A DNA stretch of 64,000 bases from JAIBJN01 sp963775505 (GTDB lineage: Bacteria; Actinomycetota; Thermoleophilia; Gaiellales; Gaiellaceae). Positions within the stretch are counted from its first letter, which is position 1; every line of letters begins with the position of its first letter. The notes below the pieces were generated by a model, which saw only the letters and a list, made by a program, of their open reading frames with translations, had not been told where the DNA came from and made no database searches. The DNA is taken from the NCBI GenBank assembly GCA_963775505.1, contig CAVZIL010000009.1, positions 186,001 to 250,000 on the forward strand, in the 5' to 3' direction. Below, one piece after another: positions 11,117-19,495 of this stretch. Both the position numbers and the translations under genes were made by a program.

Positions 11117-11143
11117 TGGGGCGTGCGGCCACGCCCCATTTTC
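11117..11143 (+). terminator. intrinsic terminator, plus strand
   Basis: Nine-bp stem TGGGGCGTG (11117-11125) / CACGCCCCA (11130-11138) with a CGGC loop followed by TTTTCTT. Its orientation suits a plus-strand transcript, such as one that starts at the upstream tRNA or at an unannotated RNA between 10782 and 11116. Confidence 0.65.
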
Positions 11144-11182
11144 TTGTGCTCTGGCCGACAGCCCCGTAGCCCGGTGGCCATC

Positions 11183-11431
11183 TCAGACCGCCCGAAGCTT
11201 CGCTGCCGGCGAGGGGCCGATCGAAGGCTTGAGCACGGCCGACGGCTCGGGGCCGCGATGGCGTGCGCGCGCCCCGGCGGCAAGGCGGTCGACGAGCACG
11301 TCGTGCTCACGGAGCATCTTCACGAAGGGATGCGCGAGCGTCACGATGAAGGAACCGAGCACAACGGCGACGGCGATGCGCCGCGGGTCTCCCGGCGGCG
11401 TCCACCTCTCACGCGGAGTCGGATCGCTCAT
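11183..11431 (-). CDS. hypothetical small membrane protein
   Basis: Protein of 82 residues from ATG 11431. One hydrophobic helix lies at about residues 18-36 (RRIAVAVVLGSFIVTLAHPF), followed by a basic tail. I do not recognise a family. There is no strong ribosome site; TATG-rich sequence just upstream could allow a leaderless start. It lies 67 bp downstream of the cupredoxin gene on the same strand and may share its transcript. Confidence 0.4.
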   Translation of the reverse strand: MSDPTPRERWTPPGDPRRIAVAVVLGSFIVTLAHPFVKMLREHDVLVDRLAAGARARHRGPEPSAVLKPSIGPSPAAKLRAV

Positions 11432-11498
11432 ATGCTGACCGTAGCCGTGCTCCGGCACGGCGAAAGGGACGTCAGAGGCGCCGGCGAGGACGGCGAAG

Positions 11499-11858
11499 CT
11501 AGACGACCGTGAACCTGCCCCGCATCGTCGCCCGATGAGGATCGCACCGGTACCGGTACGTGCCGACGCTGAGCGTGACGCTCCACCGGCGGCGGCCGGT
11601 GAACGCAACCCCCGTCTTGCGGTTGACGCCCGGCCCGAGGAGGTGGAAGTTGTGGCGGCTCGAGCGATCACGGATGACGAATGTGTGCCTGCCGTCCTGG
11701 ATACGGCGAACGGCGGTCCCGTCACCCCGCTCGAGCGTGATCGTGGCGCCTGGTCCTACCCTCCCGTAAAAGGTGGCCCCCTCCGCGGTGGCCGGGACGA
11801 GCAGGGTGAGTCCGGCGAGGACAGCGAGGACGGCGAGTCGCTGGGACATCGGTCGCAC
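11499..11858 (-). CDS. secreted plastocyanin/cupredoxin-like copper protein
   Basis: Protein of 119 residues (ATG 11858; an alternative ATG lies 9 bp inside). Residues 8-27 form a signal peptide. The mature part has a cupredoxin pattern: His69/His72 in RHNFHLLGPG, then Cys105, His108 and Met112 in YRYRCDPHRATM. These match the Cys-His-Met loop of type I copper sites. It would act outside the membrane in electron transfer or copper binding. It lies 39 bp after nucS on the same strand. Family assignment is good; the partner is unknown. Confidence 0.75.
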   Translation of the reverse strand: MRPMSQRLAVLAVLAGLTLLVPATAEGATFYGRVGPGATITLERGDGTAVRRIQDGRHTFVIRDRSSRHNFHLLGPGVNRKTGVAFTGRRRWSVTLSVGTYRYRCDPHRATMRGRFTVV

Positions 11859-11897
11859 GGGGATACGGACACCGTCCGCGGTCGGATTCCTCGCTGC

Positions 11898-12575
11898 TCA
11901 GGCGAACAGCGTGAGGTCGGGCTCGCGCTCGCCCCGGAGGAGCTCGAGGTCGACCTCGACGCACGCGATCCCGCGCGCGGCGGCCAGCGTCGCCGCCTGC
12001 GGCTGGATGCGCTGGGCGGCGAGGATGCCGCGGCACGCGGCCGTGGCGCCGTCCTCGCGGATGCGCTCGAGGTAGCGGGATAGCTGCTCGACCGCGTCGA
12101 TCGTGCCGGCGCGCTTGATCTCGACCGCGACCCACTCCTCGCCGTCGCGGCACATGAGATCGACCGGGCCGATGTCGGTGGGCCACTCGCGACGGACGAG
12201 GCGGAGCCCTTCGCCGAGCGCCACCGGCCGTTCGGCGAGCGCCTCCTGGAGGTCGCGCTCGACGCCGTCCTTCGCGAGGGGCGCCGCTTCGCCCATCTCG
12301 TGGTCGACGTCGCTGAGGACCTCGTGGACGAGGATCTCGAGCCGGTCCTCGGTCCGGCCTGCACGCTTGCGGACGACCAGGCGCTCGAGCGGATCGCCCT
12401 CCTCCTCGATCACCGTCGGCGGCGTCATCCAGTTGAGCGGCTTGTAGCCCCCGGCGTCGGCGTGAACGAGCACCGAGCCATCTGACTTGAGCATGAGCAG
12501 GCGGTTCGACTCGGGCAGGAACGCGGTGAGCCGACCGGTGTAGGTGACCTCGCAGCGGGCGACGATGAGGCGCAC
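11898..12575 (-). CDS. nucS: mismatch-specific endonuclease NucS (EndoMS)
   Basis: Protein of 225 residues, the usual NucS length. The N-terminal domain begins MRLIVARCEVTYTGRL and contains YKPLNWM, a hallmark segment. The C-terminal RecB-like nuclease has VDLMC, then WVAVEIKR giving the PD-(D/E)xK site. NucS cuts both strands at G-T, G-G and T-T mismatches and replaces MutS/MutL repair in most actinobacteria and many archaea. It is divergent from the methionine-cycle gene at 12652, 76 bp apart. Confidence 0.95.
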   Translation of the reverse strand: MRLIVARCEVTYTGRLTAFLPESNRLLMLKSDGSVLVHADAGGYKPLNWMTPPTVIEEEGDPLERLVVRKRAGRTEDRLEILVHEVLSDVDHEMGEAAPLAKDGVERDLQEALAERPVALGEGLRLVRREWPTDIGPVDLMCRDGEEWVAVEIKRAGTIDAVEQLSRYLERIREDGATAACRGILAAQRIQPQAATLAAARGIACVEVDLELLRGEREPDLTLFA

Positions 12576-12651
12576 GACGGCGCACCGTATCGGCGCGTCC
12601 GGACACGTCCGCCGGAGCCAGCTCGGACGTGGGCGCTACGCTCAGGATTGG

Positions 12652-14472
12652 ATGAGCAGGTTCGAGGAACGGCTGGCCGGGGATCTCGTCGTCGTGGGCG
12701 ACGGCGGCACCGGCGCGCTTCTGAGCTCGGCCGTGTCCCGGCTGCGCTGCCCGGAGGAGGCGAACCTGAAGGCCCCGGAGGCCGTGATCGGCGTGCACGC
12801 CGGGTTCATCCGCGCCGGGGCCGAGCTGATCGAGACGAACACGTTCGGCGCGAACCGTCGCAAGCTGTCCGCCCAGTTCCTCGACGACCGGCTCGAGGAG
12901 ATCGTCGAGCGGGGCGTCAAGCTCGCGCGGGAAGCGCGGGAGGTGGCGGGAGCTCCGGTCCTGATCGGCGGCGCCATCGGCCCGCTCGGCGACCTCGAGG
13001 GCTCCACGGGAGCCGAGGACGCGTACGCGGTCTTCCACGAGCAGGCCCGGCTTCTCGAAGGTCGCGGAGTCGATCTCTTCCTCGTCGAGACGTTCTACGA
13101 CCTCGACGAACTGGAGACTGCCATCCGCGCCGTGCAGGACGTCTCCTCGCTCCCCGTGGTCGCTCAGCTCACCTTCGACGAGGACGGCCAGACTCTCGCG
13201 GGCGTCCATGCGCGGGACGCCGTCGCGCGCCTGACGGGCCTCGGCGTGGTCGCGGTCGGCGCCAACTGCGGGCTCGGGCCGCAGGCCGCACTGGCCGCGC
13301 TCGGAGAGATGAGCGCGGCCGCGAACGGCCTTCCGCTCTCGGCGCAGCCGAATGTCGGGCTCCCCAGCCGCTCCGGCGGGCGCATCGTCTACCCGCACGC
13401 GACCCCTGACTACTTCGCCGAGTTCGCCGCGCAGGCCCGCAGCCAGGGCGCGAAGCTGATCGGCGGCTGCTGCGGGACGACACCGGCCCAGATCGCCGCG
13501 ATCCGGGCTGCGGTGGAGGAGGAGCGCGAGCCGCGGGTACCGCTCTTCGTCATCGAGCGCGAGGTCGTCGCAGGCCCGACCCCGACCCACGGCCGGACGC
13601 TCCTGCAGGAGCGGCTCGAGGCGGGCGAGTGGGTCGTCTCGGTCGAGCTCGATCCGCCGAAGGGGACGAACATGGAGGCGATGCTGGGCGTGGCGGCGAG
13701 GCTCCGCGCCTCGGGCGACGTCCATGTCGTCGACATCAACGACAACCCGATGGCGAGGGCGCGGCTCTCGGCCCTGATGGCCGCGGCCGTGCTCGAGCGC
13801 TCGGTGCAGATCGAGACGATCCCGCATGTGACGCCGCGGGACGCGTCCGTCATGGGCCTGCAATCCCAGCTCCTTGGCGCCCATGCCGAGGGCGTGAGGA
13901 ACGTGCTCGCAGTGACGGGAGACCCGCCGCACGTCGGGGACTATCCGGGGTCGAGCGGCGTCTACGACGTGGACGCAATCGGGCTCGTGTCGCTCCTGGG
14001 GCACCTGAACCGCGGTGAGGACTTCTCCGGGAAGGCGATCGACGCGCCGACGTCCTTCTACGTGGGCGTCGCCGTCAACCCATCGTCAGACGACCTCGAC
14101 CGGGAGCTCGAGCGCTTCCGGGAGAAGGTGGACGCGGGCGCCAGCTTCGCGATGACGCAGGCCCTCTTCGACCTCGGGTACCTGGACCACTTCCTCGACC
14201 GCCTCGGCGGGGAGTCCCCGATCCCGCTCATCGTCGGCGTCTGGCCGCTCACGAGCTACCAGCTCGCGGTCAGGCTGCACAACGAGGTGCCCGGCATCAC
14301 CATCCCCGACGTCGTGCAGGAGCATCTGGTCGACGCCGGCGCAGACGCCCGCGCCGTCGGCTTCGAACTGGCGCGGCAGCTCGCCGAGGGCGCCCGTTCG
14401 CGGGCGGCCGGGATCTACGTGATCCCGCCGTTCAAGGAGCCTGACGCGGCCCTTGAGCTGCTCTCGATGTAG
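12652..14472 (+). CDS. bifunctional homocysteine S-methyltransferase / 5,10-methylenetetrahydrofolate reductase
   Basis: Fusion of 606 residues. Residues about 1-290 are a homocysteine methyltransferase: GDGGTGALL at the start, and zinc-ligand cysteines in GANCGLGP and IGGCCGTTP. Residues about 310-600 are a methylenetetrahydrofolate reductase: SVELDPPKG, VTGDPP, and FAMTQALFD. B. subtilis YitJ has this architecture. The two halves would reduce methylene-THF and remethylate homocysteine to methionine. ATG 12652 follows TACGCT at 12637-12642. pdxS starts 14 bp after the stop, with its own promoter-like hexamer. Confidence 0.93.
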   Translation: MSRFEERLAGDLVVVGDGGTGALLSSAVSRLRCPEEANLKAPEAVIGVHAGFIRAGAELIETNTFGANRRKLSAQFLDDRLEEIVERGVKLAREAREVAGAPVLIGGAIGPLGDLEGSTGAEDAYAVFHEQARLLEGRGVDLFLVETFYDLDELETAIRAVQDVSSLPVVAQLTFDEDGQTLAGVHARDAVARLTGLGVVAVGANCGLGPQAALAALGEMSAAANGLPLSAQPNVGLPSRSGGRIVYPHATPDYFAEFAAQARSQGAKLIGGCCGTTPAQIAAIRAAVEEEREPRVPLFVIEREVVAGPTPTHGRTLLQERLEAGEWVVSVELDPPKGTNMEAMLGVAARLRASGDVHVVDINDNPMARARLSALMAAAVLERSVQIETIPHVTPRDASVMGLQSQLLGAHAEGVRNVLAVTGDPPHVGDYPGSSGVYDVDAIGLVSLLGHLNRGEDFSGKAIDAPTSFYVGVAVNPSSDDLDRELERFREKVDAGASFAMTQALFDLGYLDHFLDRLGGESPIPLIVGVWPLTSYQLAVRLHNEVPGITIPDVVQEHLVDAGADARAVGFELARQLAEGARSRAAGIYVIPPFKEPDAALELLSM

Positions 14473-14473
14473 C

Positions 14474-14479
14474 TAAACT
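14474..14479 (+). promoter_or_regulatory. -10 hexamer TAAACT before pdxS (leaderless)
   Basis: TAAACT lies 7 nt before the pdxS ATG at 14487, too close for a conventional leader with ribosome site. None is visible in the 7-nt gap. Confidence 0.45.
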
Positions 14480-14486
14480 CCCTCGC

Positions 14487-15371
14487 ATGGCGGAGCTCGG
14501 CACCATGCGCGTCAAGAGCGGTCTCGCCGAGATGCTGAAGGGCGGCGTGATCATGGACGTGACGACCGCCGAGCAGGCCCGGATCGCCGAGGAGTCGGGG
14601 GCGGTGGCAGTGATGGCGCTCGAGCGCGTTCCCGCGGACATCCGCGCGGAGGGCGGCGTCGCGCGCATGGCCGACCCGACGAGGATCCGCGAGATCCAGG
14701 AGGCGGTCTCGATCCCGGTGATGGCGAAGGCGCGCATCGGCCACTTCGTCGAGGCGCAGATCCTGGAGGCGCTCGAGGTCGACTACATCGACGAGAGCGA
14801 GGTGCTGACGCCCGCCGACGAGCGCCACCACATCGACAAGTGGGCCTTCCGCGTCCCCTTCGTGTGCGGCTGCCGGAACCTGGGCGAGGCGCTCCGGCGC
14901 CTCGGCGAGGGCGCGGCCATGATCAGGACGAAGGGAGAGGCGGGCACGGGGGACATCGTCAACGCGGTCAGGCACATGCGCGCCGTGTTCGGCGACATCC
15001 GCCGGTTGGGGACGCTTGCCGAGGAGGAGCTGTTCACGGAGGCGAAGGAGCTGCAGGCGCCGCTCGAGCTCGTGCAGTGGGTGGCCGGGAACGGTCGCCT
15101 CCCCGTCGTCACGTTCACGGCGGGAGGGATCGCCACGCCGGCCGACGCGGCCCTGTGCATGCAGCTCGGCGCCGACGGCGTCTTCGTCGGCTCGGGCATC
15201 TTCAAATCAGCCGACCCGCTCGCCCGGGGCAAGGCGATCGTCGAGGCGACGACGCACTTCTCCGACCCGGAGACCCTGGCCCGGGTCTCGACCGGCCTGG
15301 GCGAGCCGATGCGCGGGCTCGACGCCGCCGCCCTCCCCCCGGAAGAGCTCCTCGAAGCCCGCGGCTGGTAG
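14487..15371 (+). CDS. pdxS: pyridoxal 5'-phosphate synthase subunit PdxS
   Basis: Protein of 294 residues, the standard length for this (beta/alpha)8 enzyme. Motifs include GGVIMDVTTAEQA, AVMALERVPADIR, VMAKARIGHFVEAQ, and FTAGGIATPADAA near the C-terminal phosphate site. It condenses ribose 5-phosphate, glyceraldehyde 3-phosphate and ammonia to PLP. The ammonia comes from PdxT, encoded 121 bp downstream. A GGGGCC-gaa-GGCCCC hairpin at 15457-15471 sits between the two genes. Confidence 0.98.
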   Translation: MAELGTMRVKSGLAEMLKGGVIMDVTTAEQARIAEESGAVAVMALERVPADIRAEGGVARMADPTRIREIQEAVSIPVMAKARIGHFVEAQILEALEVDYIDESEVLTPADERHHIDKWAFRVPFVCGCRNLGEALRRLGEGAAMIRTKGEAGTGDIVNAVRHMRAVFGDIRRLGTLAEEELFTEAKELQAPLELVQWVAGNGRLPVVTFTAGGIATPADAALCMQLGADGVFVGSGIFKSADPLARGKAIVEATTHFSDPETLARVSTGLGEPMRGLDAAALPPEELLEARGW

Positions 15372-15456
15372 CCCCCGGCGCGCGCCGGCACAGAGTCGGC
15401 GCGGTCTGGGCGCACTCCTGCGACGATCTCGCGCGTAGACTCGAAGGCGGGGGCGA

Positions 15457-15471
15457 GGGGCCGAAGGCCCC
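15457..15471 (+). other. hairpin in the pdxS-pdxT intergenic space
   Basis: GGGGCC (15457-15462), GAA loop, GGCCCC (15466-15471). No T tract follows, so it is more likely a processing or stability element than a full terminator. Confidence 0.4.
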
Positions 15472-15492
15472 GGGGGTAGAGTTTCACGCGAG

Positions 15493-16059
15493 ATGAACGA
15501 GTCCGTGCGCATCGGCGTTCTGGCGCTCCAGGGCAACGTTCGCGAGCACGTTTCGATGCTGCGCGGGCTGGGCGTCGACGCCGTCGAGGTGCGGCGGCCG
15601 GAGGAGCTGGAAGGGCTCGACGGGCTCGTCGTGCCGGGCGGCGAATCCACCGCCATCCGCCGGCTCATGCGGATCGGCGGCCTCGAGGAGCCCGTGCTCC
15701 ACTTCCCCGGCGCGCTCTTCGGCACCTGCGCCGGCATGATCCTCTTCGACCGCGCCCACCTCGGCCTGCTCGACCTGGAGGTGGAGCGGAACGCGTACGG
15801 GCGCCAGGTGGCGAGCTTCGAGGCCGACGTCGAGCTCGAGGGGGACGACGATCCGCTCAGAGGCGTCTTCATCCGCGCGCCGCGGATTGCCGATCACGGG
15901 CCCGACGTGGAGGTGCTCGGGCGGCTCGAGGGCGAGCCGGTTCTCGTCCGCGAGGGGCGCGTCCTCGCCTCGTCCTTCCATCCGGAGCTCACGGACGACA
16001 CGCGCGTCCACGAGCGCTTCCTCGAGCTCGTCAGGGAGGAGGGACATGTCCGGGCATAG
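15493..16059 (+). CDS. pdxT: pyridoxal 5'-phosphate synthase glutaminase subunit PdxT
   Basis: Protein of 188 residues of class I glutamine amidotransferase type. The oxyanion motif PGGESTAIRRL is near residue 50, the nucleophile Cys in LFGTCAGMILF near residue 79, and the His-Glu pair in SSFHPELTDDTRVH near residue 170. It releases ammonia from glutamine and channels it to PdxS. Its last 14 bp overlap yebC. Confidence 0.97.
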   Translation: MNESVRIGVLALQGNVREHVSMLRGLGVDAVEVRRPEELEGLDGLVVPGGESTAIRRLMRIGGLEEPVLHFPGALFGTCAGMILFDRAHLGLLDLEVERNAYGRQVASFEADVELEGDDDPLRGVFIRAPRIADHGPDVEVLGRLEGEPVLVREGRVLASSFHPELTDDTRVHERFLELVREEGHVRA

Positions 16060-16801
16060 CAAGTGGTCGAGCATCAAGCACAAGAAGGGCGCCGCCGACG
16101 CCAAGCGTGGCCAGCTCTTCTCGAAGCTCACGCGCGCGATCATCGTCGCGGCGCGCGACGGCGGTCCCGATCCCGACGCGAACGCGACGCTTGCCACGGC
16201 GATCCAGAAGGCGCGCGACAGCTCGATGCCGAAGGACAACATCGAGCGCGCCATCGCCCGCGGGTCCGGTGCCTCGGCAGAGGGGGAGTCCTACGAGACC
16301 GTGACGTACGAGGGCTACGGGGACGGCGGAGTGGCCGTCTTCGTCGAGGCGCTGACCGACAACCGGAACCGCACCGCCGCCGAGATCAGGCACACCTTCG
16401 CCAAGCACGACGGCAACCTCGGCACGAGCGGGGCGGTGGCCTGGCTCTTCGAGCGGAAAGGCGTCGTGATCGTGCCCGCGGCCGACGTGGACGAGGACGA
16501 CCTCACGCTCGTGGCTGCAGACGGCGGCGCCGAGGACGTGGAGCTGGACGGCTCCAGCTACCAGGTGATCGCGGCGCCCGACGACCTCGCGACCGTCCGG
16601 TCGGCCCTCGACGAGGCCGGCATCGCGTTCGAGTCGGCGGAGCTGACCATGCTCCCGAAGACCACCGTGGCCGTCGAGGAGGAGGGCACTGCGAAGAAGC
16701 TCCTCCGCCTGATGGACGCTCTCGAGGAGAACGACGACGTGCAGGCGGTCTACGCCAACTTCGACATTCCCGAAGGGATCCTCGAAGCCGTCGCCGCGTA
16801 G
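16046..16801 (+). CDS. yebC: YebC/PmpR family transcriptional regulator
   Basis: Protein of 251 residues beginning MSGHSKWSSIKHKKGAADAK, the hallmark N-terminus. Further signatures are MPKDNIERAI and YEGYGDGGVAVFVEALTDN. The family acts as a DNA-binding regulator, and some members aid translation of proline-rich stretches. ATG 16046 has AGGGAGGAGGG just before it inside the end of pdxT. The ruvC gene lies two genes downstream, a common arrangement. Confidence 0.96.
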   Translation: MSGHSKWSSIKHKKGAADAKRGQLFSKLTRAIIVAARDGGPDPDANATLATAIQKARDSSMPKDNIERAIARGSGASAEGESYETVTYEGYGDGGVAVFVEALTDNRNRTAAEIRHTFAKHDGNLGTSGAVAWLFERKGVVIVPAADVDEDDLTLVAADGGAEDVELDGSSYQVIAAPDDLATVRSALDEAGIAFESAELTMLPKTTVAVEEEGTAKKLLRLMDALEENDDVQAVYANFDIPEGILEAVAA

Positions 16802-16838
16802 GCCGTCCGGGGCCGGCCCGATACTTCGCCAGCGGCCC

Positions 16839-17063
16839 ATGCAGATCGAGATCAGCGACCCCGCGTACATGGCCTCGCTCCGCGCCTTCCTGCAGGAGCA
16901 CGGGTGTCCCAGCGAGCCGCGAGGCGACGAGATCGTCGAGGTACGCGTCCTCTGGTCGCCGGACGAGCCGCTCACGGACGCCGAGCAGCGTGCCAAGGTC
17001 TTCGGCCACCTGCGCGAGTGGTGCGCAGCCAACGCGGGCGTGAAGGCGAACCTCCTCTCCTGA
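16839..17063 (+). CDS. hypothetical small protein (74 aa)
   Basis: Protein of 74 residues from ATG 16839, between yebC (37 bp upstream) and ruvC. It is predicted soluble, mixed alpha/beta, with two cysteines and no membrane segment. Its codon bias matches its neighbours. I do not recognise a family. Confidence 0.5.
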   Translation: MQIEISDPAYMASLRAFLQEHGCPSEPRGDEIVEVRVLWSPDEPLTDAEQRAKVFGHLREWCAANAGVKANLLS

Positions 17064-17103
17064 GGACGCCGTTCTCCCGGGCAGGAACGTCCGGGCCGGT
17101 CCC

Positions 17104-17109
17104 TAACCT
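17104..17109 (+). promoter_or_regulatory. -10 hexamer TAACCT before ruvC (leaderless)
   Basis: TAACCT ends 6 nt before the ruvC GTG at 17116, with no ribosome binding site in between. Confidence 0.45.
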
Positions 17110-17115
17110 CGACTC

Positions 17116-17616
17116 GTGAAGGTTCTCGGCATCGACCCGGGTACTGCAGCGTGCGGCTTCGGCATCGTGCAGGCAAGCGGAGACGGTCGCCTCCAGGCTG
17201 TGGAGTACGGCTGGTGGGAGACGTCGCCGCGGGACGAGCCTGCCCTCCGGCTCAAGCGGATCCACGACGAGGTGGCGGAGCTCATCGATCGGCACGAGCC
17301 GCAGGCGGTCGCGTTCGAGGAGTCCTACGTCGGCGCCGACGCCCGCATCGCGCTCTTCGTCGGACAGGCGCGCGGCGCCGCCCTGGTCGCCTGCGCGGTC
17401 GCCGGCGTGCCGTGCGCCGAGTACGCGCCCGCGACCGTGAAGCAGGCGGTTTGCGGCTACGGACGCGCCGAGAAGGACCAGGTGCAACGCATGGTCAAGG
17501 CGGTGCTCGGCCTGGGTGAGCTTCCCCGCCCTCACCACGCCGCCGACGCGCTCGCGGTGGCGATCTGTCACGCGCTGGCGCCGCCACTGCTCGCACTCGC
17601 GGGAGCACGCAAATGA
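17116..17616 (+). CDS. ruvC: Holliday junction endodeoxyribonuclease RuvC
   Basis: Protein of 166 residues. Acidic active-site residues are visible: Asp7 in LGIDPGTAACGFG, Glu in VAFEESYVG near residue 69, and the Asp pair near PHHAADALAVAICH at residues 138-143. It resolves Holliday junctions with RuvAB. GTG start at 17116. It overlaps ruvA by 4 bp (ATGA). Confidence 0.96.
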   Translation: MKVLGIDPGTAACGFGIVQASGDGRLQAVEYGWWETSPRDEPALRLKRIHDEVAELIDRHEPQAVAFEESYVGADARIALFVGQARGAALVACAVAGVPCAEYAPATVKQAVCGYGRAEKDQVQRMVKAVLGLGELPRPHHAADALAVAICHALAPPLLALAGARK

Positions 17617-18182
17617 TCGCCCGCCTCCGTGGCACGCCCGTCGTACGGGATGCAGACGGCCTGGTTCTCGAGGTCGCCGGCGTCGGCTACCGGCTACACG
17701 CGACCCCCTCGGCGCTGCGCAAGGCGGACGGCGTCGAGGAGGTCGTCGTCGAGACCCACCTGCACGTCCGGGAGGACGCGCTGCAGCTCTACGGCTTCGC
17801 CGACGCCGCCGAGCGGGAGCTCTTCGAGCAGCTGCTCGCGGTCTCCGGCGTCGGCCCGAAGGTGGCGCTGGCGATCGTGTCCGGCTACTCGCCGGCGGAG
17901 CTTCGGCGCGCGATCGTGCGCGAAGACGCGGCGCTCTTCCAGACGATCCCCGGCATCGGCAAGAAGACCGCCCAGCGGGTCGTGCTCGAGCTGAGGGAGC
18001 GAATCGCGCCGCTGGCGGCGGTCGAGGCGCCGCACCTGGGGCCGGGCGACGGCCACGCCGTGGCTCGGGACGCGCTCGTCGAGCTCGGGTTCACGGCGGC
18101 CGAGGCCGAGCAGCGCCTCGCCGAGACCGACCCCGACCTGCCGCCCGCCGAGCGCGTGCGCGAGGCGCTCCGCGCGGCCTGA
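17613..18182 (+). CDS. ruvA: Holliday junction branch migration protein RuvA
   Basis: Protein of 189 residues. The N-terminal OB fold begins MIARLRGTPVV; two helix-hairpin-helix motifs follow (LAVSGVGPKVALAI and IPGIGKKTAQRVVLEL); the C-terminal domain III (ARDALVELGFTAAEAEQ) contacts RuvB. It binds four-way junctions as a tetramer. It is followed by a small gene and then ruvB. Confidence 0.97.
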   Translation: MIARLRGTPVVRDADGLVLEVAGVGYRLHATPSALRKADGVEEVVVETHLHVREDALQLYGFADAAERELFEQLLAVSGVGPKVALAIVSGYSPAELRRAIVREDAALFQTIPGIGKKTAQRVVLELRERIAPLAAVEAPHLGPGDGHAVARDALVELGFTAAEAEQRLAETDPDLPPAERVREALRAA

Positions 18183-18187
18183 GCGCC

Positions 18188-18484
18188 GTGCGCTACATGG
18201 TCGTCGAGCGGTTCCCCCGAGGGGCGCGACCCGTCTACGAGCGCGCCGCCGAGCAGGGCCGGATGCTGCCGCCAGGGCTCGCCTACGTCGAGAGTTGGGT
18301 GGACGAGCGGCTCGACCGGTGCTTCCAGCTGATGGAGACCGACAATCCCAGCCTCTTCGACACGTGGATTGCGGCCTGGAGCGACCTGGCCGAGTTCGAG
18401 GTCGTCCCTGTGCTCAGCTCCGCGGAGGCCGCGACGCGGGCGCTCGGAGGACCGTCCGCCTCGGCGCCTAATCTCGAAGCGTGA
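18188..18484 (+). CDS. DUF3303-like small protein between ruvA and ruvB
   Basis: Protein of 98 residues (GTG 18188; ATG 18197 also possible). The sequence MVVERFPRGA and the segment ESWVDERLDRCFQLMETD resemble DUF3303-type dimeric alpha/beta-barrel proteins. No function is known. It lies 5 bp after ruvA and overlaps ruvB by 4 bp (GTGA), so it is part of the ruv operon here. Confidence 0.75.
   Translation: MRYMVVERFPRGARPVYERAAEQGRMLPPGLAYVESWVDERLDRCFQLMETDNPSLFDTWIAAWSDLAEFEVVPVLSSAEAATRALGGPSASAPNLEA
18469..18474 (+). promoter_or_regulatory. -10 hexamer TAATCT before ruvB, inside the preceding gene
   Basis: TAATCT ends 6 nt before the ruvB GTG at 18481. It would give ruvB an internal leaderless promoter in addition to operon transcription. 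Confidence 0.4.
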
Positions 18485-19491
18485 GCGAACGCGTCACAAC
18501 CGCCGTGCTGGTCCCCGACGAGGAGGAGCTCGACTCCTCGCTGCGACCGCGCTCGCTCGACGAGTTCGTCGGGCAGGAGCGCGTCAAGGAGCAGCTCGCG
18601 ATCGCCCTCGAGGCCGCGAAGGGAAGGGGAGAGGCGCTCGACCACGTCCTCTTCGCCGGGCCGCCGGGGCTCGGGAAGACGAGCCTCGCATACATCGTCC
18701 GAGAGGAGCTCGGCGTCGGCTTGCGGAGCGTCGCGGGGCCGGCGCTCGAGCGCAAGGGCGACCTCGCCGCGATCCTCACGTCGCTCGAGGAGCGCGACGT
18801 TCTCTTCGTCGACGAGATCCACCGCCTGAGCCGGGCCGTCGAGGAGATCCTCTACCCGGCGCTCGAGGACTTCCGGCTGGACATCATCGTCGGCCAGGGG
18901 CCGGCGGCCCGGACGCTCACCCTCGACCTGCCGCAGTTCACCCTCGTCGGCGCGACCACGCGGACGGGCCTGCTGACGACCCCCTTGCGCGACCGTTTCG
19001 GGATGACCTACCGGCTGGAGCACTACAAGCCCGTCGAGCTCGCGCGCATCGTGACCCGCTCGGCCCGGATCCTGGACGTCGAGATCGCGGCCGAGGCCGC
19101 GGAGGAGATCGCGCGTCGCGCCCGGGGAACGCCGCGGGTGGCGAACCGAATCCTCCGGCGCGTGCGCGACGTCGCCGAGGTGCGCCACGACGGCGCCGTG
19201 ACGCTCGAGGTCGCCCGCCAGGCGCTCGAGCTGCTCGAGGTCGACGGCCACGGCCTCGAGCGCGTCGACCGCGAGCTGCTCTCCGCGATCGTCCGGAAGT
19301 TCGACGGCGGCCCGGTCGGTCTCTCCACCCTGGCAGTTTCGCTCGGCGAGGAGCCGGACACGATCGAGGACGTCTACGAGCCGTACCTGCTCCAGCTCGG
19401 CCTCATCCAGCGAACGCCGCGCGGCCGCGTGGTGACGAAGCTCGGGCAGGCGTACGTCACCGGCGTGGCCGCCGAGGACGCGCTCTTTTGA
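18481..19491 (+). CDS. ruvB: Holliday junction branch migration ATPase RuvB
   Basis: Protein of 336 residues, AAA+ ATPase. Walker A GPPGLGKT is at residues 60-67, Walker B VLFVDEIHRL near 110, sensor 1 GATTRTGLL, arginine-finger region LRDRFG, and the C-terminal winged helix with TPRGRVVT. It drives branch migration with RuvA. The start GTG overlaps the DUF3303 stop. Confidence 0.98.
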   Translation: MSERVTTAVLVPDEEELDSSLRPRSLDEFVGQERVKEQLAIALEAAKGRGEALDHVLFAGPPGLGKTSLAYIVREELGVGLRSVAGPALERKGDLAAILTSLEERDVLFVDEIHRLSRAVEEILYPALEDFRLDIIVGQGPAARTLTLDLPQFTLVGATTRTGLLTTPLRDRFGMTYRLEHYKPVELARIVTRSARILDVEIAAEAAEEIARRARGTPRVANRILRRVRDVAEVRHDGAVTLEVARQALELLEVDGHGLERVDRELLSAIVRKFDGGPVGLSTLAVSLGEEPDTIEDVYEPYLLQLGLIQRTPRGRVVTKLGQAYVTGVAAEDALF

Positions 19492-19495
19492 GAAC

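Larger units (their letters stand above)
10782..11182. other. 401-bp region without a supported gene, containing two hairpins
   Basis: Minus-strand reading frames here run into antisense tRNA sequence and have no family-like features, so I do not call a gene. The region holds two strong hairpins (listed separately). It lies immediately 3' of a tRNA, a common site for integrated elements, but I see no integrase, direct repeat of the tRNA end, or transposase. Confidence 0.5.

Noticed and set aside
10727..11132. Minus-strand frames of 100-140 codons over the CAU tRNA and downstream region
   Set aside because: Their C-termini are antisense tRNA and the rest has no family features or ribosome site.
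10782..11182. Remnant of an integrated element at the tRNA 3' end
   Set aside because: No integrase, transposase or repeated tRNA 3' segment was seen.
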